A DNA stretch of 64,000 nt from Rutidosis leptorrhynchoides (lineage: Eukaryota; Streptophyta; Magnoliopsida; Asterales; Asteraceae). Both the position numbers and the translations under genes were made by a program. Under the pieces are notes generated by a model that saw only the letters and a program-made list of their open reading frames with translations, was not told the origin of the DNA and did no database searches. Every line of letters begins with the position of its first letter. The stretch's first letter is position 1. Shown piece after piece: positions 1 to 8,539 of the stretch. The DNA is taken from positions 261,815,001-261,879,000 of the forward strand of contig NC_092341.1 of assembly GCF_046630445.1 (NCBI RefSeq), read 5' to 3'.

Positions 1-257
1 GGTCCCCATTCTATGACCCTCGGTACCTCAACAACCTTGGAATGAAGAGTATGCAAACCCCGTTGATATTTTGGATAATCTATCCAAAGTCTGTCAAATC
101 TCAGGTTCGGGTGCAACTCTTCCAAATGCATATCGGAAAAGGTCATGACTGGATGAGGTACATCCTGCTTGTAGTAGTTATCTACCTCCTGTTGTTCCAA
201 ATTCTCAGCAGGAGCATTGCGGGCTTGGGATGAAGATTCACCCCTTTCATTCTGCAA
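1..257 (-). CDS. Athila envelope-position ORF of element B, first part
   Basis: On the minus strand this is the beginning of the same ORF that is seen in full in element A at 5022-6080, with only a few base differences. The rest lies beyond the left edge, so its state cannot be judged. As in A, the frame opens directly after a TTTTGCAG splice-acceptor-like sequence (near 258-252) and not at an ATG. The protein belongs to the Athila ORF1/env-position family; its biochemical role is unknown. Confidence 0.7.
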   Translation of the reverse strand, partial: MQNERGESSSQARNAPAENLEQQEVDNYYKQDVPHPVMTFSDMHLEELHPNLRFDRLWIDYPKYQRGLHTLHSKVVEVPRVIEWG

Positions 258-678
258 AACACATCAAACACAAATTTTGTGCATCCAAATATGCATTAGT
301 GTCAGCAAAATCATCAATCAAAATAATTACAATGACATTATCAATTTATATCAAACTTAAGCTTATTTTCACATTTTTATCAAATCTACACTTTTTCAAA
401 TAAGCATATACGAAAATTTTCGCCAAGTTCATAAGCATTCAACTCAAATAACATGTCAAAATAATCATTACTAGCAATCAAACAAGTCTCAAATGTCATT
501 ATCTTTCAAAAATTAAGTTCATGAATTTTAGACTTGAAAAAGTCCACTTTAATTCTCAAAATCATGTTTAGGCTCAAAGTTTGGATCATTTAACTACCTA
601 GACATGTTACACTACTCAATTTAGCAACAATTCATGACAAAAATCGGCCATAACCTGTTTATATCAAAAAGCCCCAAA

Positions 679-683
679 TTGCT
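679..683. repeat. Target-site duplication TTGCT, left copy
   Basis: TTGCT directly precedes the LTR of element A here and directly follows its other LTR at 17502-17506. A 5-bp duplication is what Ty3/Gypsy integrases produce. The uninterrupted sequence in A itself (near 6497-6505) shows only one copy. Confidence 0.92.
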
Positions 684-2642
684 TGATGTGAAGCGAGGTG
701 TATATAAAATAGTTTATATTTTACTAGGAAAAACTATTAAATACGATACAATTTTACACAAGATATTTATTTATTTATAGAATGGATATACTTAAACCTT
801 GCTACAACACTTATAGGCAGTGTACCTAATCGTACAGTAGTGTAGTTTTTAGTAAGTCCGGTTCGTTCCACAGGGAAATCTTTAAACAAAGCTCAACGCT
901 ATATTAGTTTACTTTTATAAAAATACAAATATATATATAAGTAATATTATTATTATAAAGGGGGGGTTTTACCGTTTAATGACCGGTTTGTCGATTTTAA
1001 GACTTTAGTCGCAGTTAAAACCTAATGTAAAATATAAAATAAATACAAGACTTAAATTAAAGCGTAAAGTAAATAACGATAATGAAATTGCGAATAATAA
1101 AAATGCGATAAAATAAAATTGCGATTAAATAACAATAAATAAAAGTGCGATAATTAGAAGTGCAATTAAATATAAAATAAAGGAAATTAAATATGAAATA
1201 AAAGAATTATGCTTATTTAAACTTCCGTAATCATGATGTTTGACGTGTTGATTTTAGTTTTATGCCCATGGGTTAATTGTCCTTTGTCCTGGATTATTTA
1301 ATATGTCCGTCTGGTTTTTGTCCATAACAGTCCATCAGTCATAAATATAAATTGCGAGTGTCCTCATCAAATTATTATTATACCCGAAGTTAAATATTCC
1401 AACTAATTGGGGATTCGAATTGTAACAAGGTTTTAATACTTTGTTTAATGAATACACCAGGTTATCGACTGCGTGTAAACCAAGGTTTTACTACTTTGTT
1501 AACAATTACACCAATTACCCTTGAATGTAATTTCACCCCTGTTTTAATTATTCTAGTGGCTATTAATCCATTCCCGTGTCCGGTTAAATGAACGATTATT
1601 CGTACATATAAATACCCCGCCCATCGTGTCCGATCGAGTGTATATGGTAATTTATAGGGACGCCCAATTGTAAATCTTTATATTAACATTAACAAACTTT
1701 CATTTAGTTAAACAAATATAAAGCCCATTAATAGCCCATAGTCTAATTTCCACAAGTGTCGTTCTTTTATCCAAACCCCAATTATGGTACAAAGCCCAAT
1801 TACCCAATTTTAGTAATTAGCCCAACATCATGATTACTTCGTTTTAAATAAGCATAATAATAACTTAGCTACGAGACATTAATATAAAAAGGTTGAACAT
1901 AACTTACAATGATTAAAAATAGCGTAGCGTTACACGGACAGAATTTCGACTTACACCCTTACAACATTTGCTAACATACCCTTATTATTAGGATTTAAAA
2001 TTAAAATTAAAATTAAAATATAAATTATATATATAAATATAAATTTTACGTATGAAGAGGAAGAAAAAGATGATGAAATTTGATCAGAATTCGGTTTGCT
2101 TTATAGCCAGGGTTGAAAATTGGGGCTCCGCGACTCGCGGCAAAAATCACTTCAAACTCCGCGAGTCGCGGAGGATGTATTTACAGCTCACACCCTTGGA
2201 GTTTCTTGCTGCCGACGGTTTTAATAATATATATATAATATATATATAATTAATATAATTAATTATATATTATATTATATTTATATACATAGTTAACTTG
2301 TAATTTTTAGTCCGTTGCGTCGAGCGTTAAGAGTTGACTCTGGTCCCGGTTCCGGATTTTCGAACGTCCTTGCGTACAATTTTATATTTTGTACTTTGCG
2401 TTTTGAATCTTGTACTCTTGTAATTTCGAGACGTTTCTTATCAATAATTGGAACCTTTTTGATTGTCTTTTGTACTTTTGAGCTTTTTGGTCGTTTGCGT
2501 CTTCAATTCGTCGAATCTGTCTTTTGTCTTCACCTTTTATTATTTAAACGAATATCACTTGTAAATAGAACAATTGTAACTAAAAGCTTGTCTTTCTTGA
2601 GGAATAATGCTATGAAATATATGTTCGTTTTTAGCATTATCA
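684..2642 (-). repeat. Element A 3' LTR
   Basis: The repeat is 1,959 bp and, read on the minus strand, begins TGATAATGCT and ends CTTCACATCA, so it has TG...CA ends. It is nearly identical to 15543-17501. A pair of GC-rich palindromes lies at 2126-2173. Plus-strand open frames inside it are antisense chance frames. Confidence 0.95.
2126..2173. repeat. Paired 17-bp palindrome, LTR copy
   Basis: CTCCGCGACTCGCGG at 2126-2140 and CTCCGCGAGTCGCGGAG at 2157-2173 are inverted repeats about a single central base, placed 31 bp apart. They are GC-rich islands in AT-rich LTR sequence. The same paired arrangement recurs six more times in elements A and B. Confidence 0.9.
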
Positions 2643-2658
2643 AATATTCCCACACTTG
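2643..2658 (-). other. Polypurine tract of element A
   Basis: Read on the minus strand, CAAGTGTGGGAATATT lies directly against the start of the 3' LTR. This is the expected place and composition for the plus-strand primer of reverse transcription in Athila elements. Confidence 0.8.
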
Positions 2659-4727
2659 AGCGTTGCTTGTCCTCAAGCAATATTGTCTTGAAATACTAGA
2701 ATCACTTCTTTATTCTTCACACTTTGTACATCAGTGATTTCTATACGGCGGTATAAACAATGGTAGTAACGATATGGTTTACAGTCCCACATGACTATAA
2801 AAATTTAGATCCATTAAGGAAATTGGATCTTTATGAAAGTATTTGATCTTTTGAAAATTAAATCTAGTTTTTACCCTAGATAAGTTTTCCGGAATAACCC
2901 TTTACCGGTGTTTGCAAAATATTTTTGTGGGTTTGGTGGGTTTCAGATTTGAAAATTTTAGCTTAAAACTTGCGGTTTTGTGTCACCCACTTGCTAACCT
3001 TGTATTTGGAAAGCAACACGTCCAGTTTACTTGTCCCGTATATTACCTTTCGGCAAACTACCGTCCGGTTGTAAAGGAAAGCGTTGAACAAGCAACTGTT
3101 AAGGCAATGTCCCGTGACATGCTTTTGATTATGGTCTATAACGTGTCGGACGCAATTACTATCCTTGGTAGGAGCAATAGTAAAGCTCACCCTTATAATT
3201 TTTCGGTCTGGCACAAGGTCCTGTCTTTGACCATGTTATGCAACCACCGTTCTTACGGTTGACACCCGATTTAGTTCAGGTGACCTAATGAATTCCAGGT
3301 GAATTCCTAGGATTTTACGTTCAATGGTAATGAACGCATTGAAAATAGGGTTTTCAGAAAACAAATCGGTTTGTAATTTTGATCAAAATATTTTCTCGTT
3401 TAAGCTCGAGTTTAGATATCATTGAATTCCATGAGTTTGAATTCTCAATCTTTAAGGTCAATCTCTAGGATTGAGTAATATCAGTCTTAAAAGCTGATTT
3501 TTAATCTTTAAGGAGATTATCCTTTCTGGGGATCTGATTCATTAGTCTTATCTAGCTAATTTGCATGGTGTCCCCCCATTGTACGAGATAAATCCTTCTC
3601 ATGGTTAGGATAAATCTGACCACTTGGCGACCCTGTTTTATGCTGAGGTCCGTGAATTTCCTGCTGATTTTAGTGATGACTTTTCTAGATTTTTCGTCAA
3701 CCTACAGCTGGTCTGGACGACAACTTCATGACCTAAATCAAGAAGCGCGTGTCTTTTTCGGAAGACTTTACTTCCTTTTAATGATGGAATTGATTCATCG
3801 TGTAGATCCATCTCTTCTTTTCTTTCATTGGGTAAAACAGTTTAGTTTAGTTCAAAGCAAAAGTATTTTCAGTTATTTGTTACAGATATATGTGACATAT
3901 GTTAAGATAACTTGGTAAATTTTCCCACACTTGGCTTTTACTTTCTTTTTTTTATCGTCCTCTATTCCATTTTAAATGAATTTTAACATTTTAGTTTGTT
4001 TCTTAATTTATGTCCTTTCCGAGGTAACAATAATTTCGGTGTTAAAACCTAGTTTTATCGTTCATAAATATGTATGAACATGATTTTGAATTCATTTAAT
4101 TTAAAAATTTTAAAAAACTTTACTAGAATTGGGTAGTCAGTATATAAGACTAGGGCTGTTCTTTATTATCAGAGAGCACTAGATTCTAATACAACTACTG
4201 CTTTACTAGTATTTTTAATGGTAACCAAGTGTTTAATATAAAAATTTTAAAATCCGAAAGAATTTAATCCCTTCCCACACTTAAGATCTTGCAATGCCCT
4301 CATTTACAAGAAATCAGTAACAATTTAAATTATTGAGGGTGATTTGTGTGAAAATGATTAAATTTTTACCAAAGTTTCCAAATATATTGGCGTTTGTTTG
4401 CTGAATGATAAATGGTGCATATCATTTGTTCATTCCGTCTTGTTGTTATTTCACATATATTTTGCATCTTGTCGTCAAAATTAGTTGCTTTTGCTGAACT
4501 TAATGCCAGTCTTTGAAAATGCGTTGTTTTACCCTGTTGTGTACATAAGATAAACTGCAAACATATATACATATTTTTGAAGTTTGGTATATTACCCCAC
4601 ATTTAAAAATTATTAAAATCTAAGAATAAAAGTTAGACAATTATAAAAATGATTACAATATTAACAAAAATATTAAATGTATCAATAATTACAAATTACA
4701 AAATAATAAAAAAAAATAATAAGTAAA
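2659..4727 (-). other. Element A 3' region between env-like ORF and LTR
   Basis: This is about 2 kb of mostly AT-rich sequence with no protein I recognise. It holds three more copies of the AAGTGTGGG purine motif (minus strand, at 3924-3932, 4274-4282 and a variant near 4595). It also holds one copy of the CTAGGT...CCGAAATT motif (around 4015-4055). A more GC-balanced stretch at about 2960-3260 is open in short frames on both strands but shows no family signature. Confidence 0.5.
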
Positions 4728-4991
4728 CTAAGGATGATATTGGTACCAATAGGGGTTCCAGGCATAACCATAAGTGCTATAGAATGCTTCGGCAGGGTCA
4801 TACGTAGGATATGGTGGCTGCATCTCTATCGACCAAGGAGGGAAGACGGGTTTCGGTGTAGGAATATAGTTTCTACCTATATGTTGGCAATGCGCTATGA
4901 TCTGGTTCTGATGAACTTGCCAATCTTCAAATGCTCTCTGTCTAGCATTTTCGTATTCCTGAGAAGCTATAAACCTATGCATTTCTTGCAT
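4728..4991 (-). CDS. Short proline/tyrosine-rich ORF after the env-like ORF
   Basis: The ORF has 87 codons from an ATG and lies just downstream of the env-position ORF on the same strand. It is rich in Pro, Tyr, Trp and Gln, with a predicted helical start and an aromatic tail ending in NPYWYQYHP. No catalytic or membrane motif is visible. Its position and composition suggest it belongs to the same Athila coding region; whether it is expressed separately cannot be told. Confidence 0.5.
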   Translation of the reverse strand: MQEMHRFIASQEYENARQRAFEDWQVHQNQIIAHCQHIGRNYIPTPKPVFPPWSIEMQPPYPTYDPAEAFYSTYGYAWNPYWYQYHP

Positions 4992-5021
4992 CTCATTCCC
5001 CCCTCCTACATTACCTTGCTC

Positions 5022-6080
5022 CTAGTTTCTCTCCACCTGTGGATGTCTACCATGGTATCGTACTGCGGCGTTATTTCGCCTCTTCAAAACTTTCGCACCA
5101 TGGTATACATTTAAACCTATAGTGTCGCGGGGTTCCGGCTCTTCTAGTAATAATCCCCCCCGACTTATATCCACACCGAGATATTCACCAATCAAAGTAA
5201 TAAAAATACCACCTCCTATTATGCTATGTGGACGCATCCCCCGAACCATAGCTGATAAATAATAACCCACACAATATGGTATACTTACAGCGCTCTGTGG
5301 GTCTCGAATACACATATGGTAAAACAAATCCTGTTCATTTACTTTTTCTTTGTTCTTACCCCTTTGTGTAATCGAATTAGCTAAAAACCTATGTATCACT
5401 CTTAATTCGGCTCTATCTATATCCAAATAAGAGTAGTTTCCCCCTTTGAAACGGTGATGGCTTGTCATTTGACTCCACACACCGTGTGTATCAAAATTCT
5501 CATCTATCTTTCTACCGTTTAGTATCAATCCTCTACAATCGGCAGACGCTAACTCCTCAGGCGTATATATACGTAAAGCCTGAGCCATGTCCAGTAAAGA
5601 CATGTAGCGCATCGAACCGCCTAACAAAAATCTAATAAAAGAACGATCGGTTAAACTAGCTACCCGATCATTCAACTCTATACTACATAACAACTCTTCA
5701 CACCATACTTTATATACAGGTCTGTGTATGGTGAATAAACATATCCAGTCATTAAAAGAAGAATTACCATACCTCTGTACCAGTAATTCCCTAATTGGCC
5801 CGGCCAATTCTACAGCTTCTAAGGGTCCCCATTCTATGACCCTCGGTACCTCAACAACCTTAGAGTGAAGAGTATGCAAACCCCGTTGATATTTTGGATA
5901 ATCTATCCAAAGTCTGTCAAATCTCAGGTTCGGGTGCAATTCTTCCAAATGCATATCGGAAAAGGTCATGACTGGATGAGGTACATCCTGCTTGTAGTAG
6001 TTATCTACCTCCTGCTGTTCCAAATTCTCAGCAGGAGCATTGCGGGCTTGGGATGAAGATTCACCCCTTTCATTCTGCAA
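5022..6080 (-). CDS. Athila envelope-position ORF (ATHILA ORF-1 family)
   Basis: This open frame of about 352 codons lies downstream of pol, where retroviruses carry env. The sequence (for example FDRLWIDYPKYQRGLHTLHS and the later RFLLGGSMRYMSLLDMAQAL) resembles the plant ATHILA ORF-1 family as I remember it. No clear signal peptide or transmembrane segment is visible, so the envelope name rests on position only. The frame opens immediately after TTTTGCAG (acceptor AG at 6076-6075). The first in-frame ATG comes 38 codons in (about 5969), which suggests translation from a spliced message. The nearest relative in the window is the fragment at 1-257. Confidence 0.75.
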   Translation of the reverse strand: MQNERGESSSQARNAPAENLEQQEVDNYYKQDVPHPVMTFSDMHLEELHPNLRFDRLWIDYPKYQRGLHTLHSKVVEVPRVIEWGPLEAVELAGPIRELLVQRYGNSSFNDWICLFTIHRPVYKVWCEELLCSIELNDRVASLTDRSFIRFLLGGSMRYMSLLDMAQALRIYTPEELASADCRGLILNGRKIDENFDTHGVWSQMTSHHRFKGGNYSYLDIDRAELRVIHRFLANSITQRGKNKEKVNEQDLFYHMCIRDPQSAVSIPYCVGYYLSAMVRGMRPHSIIGGGIFITLIGEYLGVDISRGGLLLEEPEPRDTIGLNVYHGAKVLKRRNNAAVRYHGRHPQVERN

Positions 6081-7950
6081 AACACATCAAACACAAATTT
6101 TGTGCATCCAAATATGCATTAGTGTCAGCAAAATCATCAATCAAAATAATTACAAAGACATTATCAATTTATATCAAACTTAAGCTTATTTTCACATTTT
6201 TATCAAATCTACACTTTTTCAAATAAGCATATACGAAAATGTTCGCCAAGTTCATAAGCATTCAACTCAAATAACATGTCAAAATAATCATTACTAGCAA
6301 TTAAACAAGTCTCAAATGGCATTATCTTTCAAAAATCAAGTTCATGAATTTTGGACTTGAAAAAGTCCACTTTAATTCTCAAAATCATGTTTAAGCTCAA
6401 AGTTTGGATCATTTAACTACCTAGACATGTTACACTACTCATTTTAGCAACAATTCATGACAAAAATCGGCCATAACCTGTTTATATCAAAAAGCCCCAA
6501 ATTTGCTCAAGAACACAAACCCTAGATTATTCAAAATTTGAAGTTTAAGGCTTCTAATCATGTTAAACAACATCAATCTAGGTTATACAAGCATAATACA
6601 TAAACAATTTAAGTCTAATTACACTAAAAAGCATCAAAATCAAATTGGGGAAAAAATAGCTCAAGAACACTAAAATTCGAATTAAATGGTGTTTAGGTGT
6701 AGAAATTTACCGTTTTTCTTGAGTAATTCTTAGATATCATCCTTCTCAACATGATTTTAGCAAAAAATTTGGTGATTAACGGTTAAAAATTGAGATTTTT
6801 GGGGGTGATTTTCGGGTTTTTTCGGCAGTATTTCGCAGCTATTTTTCGCAGTGTTTTTGTGTTTTGTGTGTACTGATCGTTCAGCTCTTTTTATTTTTTT
6901 TCTGGATTTTGGTCCCTCCGCGAGTCGCAGAGGTTTGCACTTCAAACTCCGCGAGTCGCGGAGTTTGCTCTTCTTTTTTTTTTTTTTTTTTTTATATAAT
7001 CTTTAACTTATAAAACAATTAAGAAATTAATTTTAAAATTTTGTTTCCCTTGTTATTTAGGACGAGGTCGTTTCGGATCGATGTCCTAGTCCGTCCCTCG
7101 ACAAAATTTTAAAATTTGTCTTTTTGTAGCGATTGTTTTAAAAGCTAAGATTTTTGGGTTTTTTAAATGTTTTTGGCATACTCTAATTCAATAAGATTAA
7201 AAATAATGATAATAAAAGTTTTCGTCCCTCCCTCGGGTAAAGCAATTTCGGTTCAAAGACCTAGTCTTCAACTTACGACGAATTTTAAAAATCATATTTT
7301 TAACTTAATGAGATAAAGTAAATTTTTGTTTTTAAATTCACACAACTTAAATATAAAATTCAAAATTAATATTAAAAATTCACACCAAACTCAAAATTTG
7401 AAATGCATAAAATTAAAAATTCATATTTTTTTTTTTTTTTAAAATTAAAAATTCACACCAAACTTAATTTTAAAAATTCATAAATTCATATCAAACTTAT
7501 ATTAATTTTTTTTATATTTTAAATATATTGTTTTTACAAAGTTTACAATATTAATTTAAGATTTAAATATTAATTTTAAAAACATGATAAAAATAAAATT
7601 AAAAATCTTTTTGTCTTTTTATCCCACTTTAATCAATCAAATATTATCAAAAATATGCGCCCCTCTTTTCGGTAAAGTAATTTCGGTTCAAAGACCTAAT
7701 TTAACTCATGACGAATTTTTGAAATATTTTGGGTTGATTGATTAAAGATATTTATACCTTAAGAATAAACGTTAAATTTCGCAGTGATGTAATAAATTTT
7801 TGAATGATATCAATAATTTCGGTCGCCAAACCTAATTTTATTTAATACCAATTTAATACTTTTTAGCGAACAAATTAGCGTTTATTATCAAAAGGTTAAA
7901 AATAAAAATAAAAATAAAAACTGTACATACATACCTGTGAAATAGATTTC
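6081..7950 (-). other. Element A spacer between the small ORF and env-like ORF
   Basis: This is AT-rich, non-coding sequence of about 1.9 kb. It contains the paired palindrome (6916-6963), a poly-T run near 6971-6993, and a dispersed motif reading CTAGGT...CCGAAATTrcTTTACC on the minus strand. The motif occurs with variation near 7050-7100, 7215-7290, 7665-7720 and 7795-7850. If the env-like ORF is spliced, this region is the 3' part of its intron. Confidence 0.7.
6916..6963. repeat. Paired 17-bp palindrome, pol-env spacer copy (A)
   Basis: CTCCGCGAGTCGCAGAG at 6916-6932 (one change in an arm) and a perfect CTCCGCGAGTCGCGGAG at 6947-6963 are 31 bp apart. The spacer ends CTTCAAA, as it does in the LTR pair. 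Confidence 0.88.
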
Positions 7951-8367
7951 TTAGTTATATGATCTATTCCATTCATAAGATAGTCGGTTTAATTGTTTTT
8001 CCATGGCTCCAAAGGCGTAACCTCGAGCATTCAGTGTCTTTTCTTCTAAACATATGAACGGTCCGTCTCTGCATAAAGTAACAAATTCGGTATTTGAATA
8101 GGTTTGATTATTTGAACATTTACCTCCATGTGACCATTTTCCGCATTTGTGACATCTTTCTAGGTGTCGTGCTCTTCTTTTCGCTGCGGATTTTGATTTT
8201 CCTTTACCAAATTGTAACTTATTATCTTCGCATCTGGATCCTTTTCTAACTCCGTCCATTCTTTCTCTGATTACTGATACTAATTCACTCGGTAGTATGT
8301 CATTATTACGTTTAGTGATCAAAGCGTGTAGCATTAGACCATGGTTTAATTCACAGGCAGTCTTCAT
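7951..8367 (-). CDS. Cysteine-rich basic ORF after pol, carlavirus NABP-like (A)
   Basis: The ORF has 138 codons from an ATG and begins about 170 bp after the gag-pol stop on the same strand. The N-terminal 45 residues look helical (LMLHALI, ELVSVIRERM). Residues 53-71 are strongly basic (KGKSKSAAKRRARHLER) and run straight into RCHKC (Cys72, Cys75). More cysteines follow at 84, 99 and 106, with FVTLCRDGPFIC near 95-106. This order of helical N-terminus, KSxxAxxRRAxxxxRCHxC, then F.T.C....C, is the layout I know from carlavirus nucleic-acid-binding proteins and allexivirus cysteine-rich proteins, which bind nucleic acid, can enter the nucleus and can suppress silencing. The resemblance is from memory, not a search. 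A plain retroviral-type zinc knuckle is the alternative. Element B keeps the same length. Confidence 0.7.
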   Translation of the reverse strand: MKTACELNHGLMLHALITKRNNDILPSELVSVIRERMDGVRKGSRCEDNKLQFGKGKSKSAAKRRARHLERCHKCGKWSHGGKCSNNQTYSNTEFVTLCRDGPFICLEEKTLNARGYAFGAMEKQLNRLSYEWNRSYN

Positions 8368-8539
8368 TTCGTAAAAACCTAAAAAAAATAAAAATTCAGA
8401 ATGGGGGGAGAAGACTAGTTCTTTAGGGTCTGCTAGGGAAAGACCATACGTGTTCCATTTTTGAGAACTATACGAAAACAGACAATCTATCTCTAACAGA
8501 AATACATATTATCCTTTAAAGACTTGATTCTCCCCACAC

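Larger units (their letters stand above)
1..683 (-). mobile_element. Athila element B, left part (cut by A)
   Basis: This stretch matches 5823-6505 of element A almost base for base: the start of the envelope-position ORF and the AT-rich spacer before it. It continues after element A, at 17502, where the sequence resumes with the matching bases (caagaacacaaaccctag). It is therefore the left arm of an older Athila copy (B) that A entered between its pol and env-like ORFs. The 3' LTR of B lies off the left edge. Identity with A is direct observation; the join across A is inferred from the matching flanks and the TTGCT duplication. Confidence 0.9.

Noticed and set aside
42-233. Plus-strand 63-codon frame, repeated at 5865-6056
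   Set aside because: It is the antisense of the conserved Athila env-position ORF in both copies; its conservation is explained by the real frame.
2315-2659. Plus-strand ~115-codon frame in the Athila LTR, also at 17174 and 28303
   Set aside because: It runs antisense to the element, ends differently in each copy depending on the flank, and shows no family motif.
2912-3262. 116-codon plus-strand frame with an 83-codon minus-strand frame opposite
   Set aside because: The plus frame is antisense to element A and starts at TTG; neither frame shows a domain. Kept only as part of the 3' region note.
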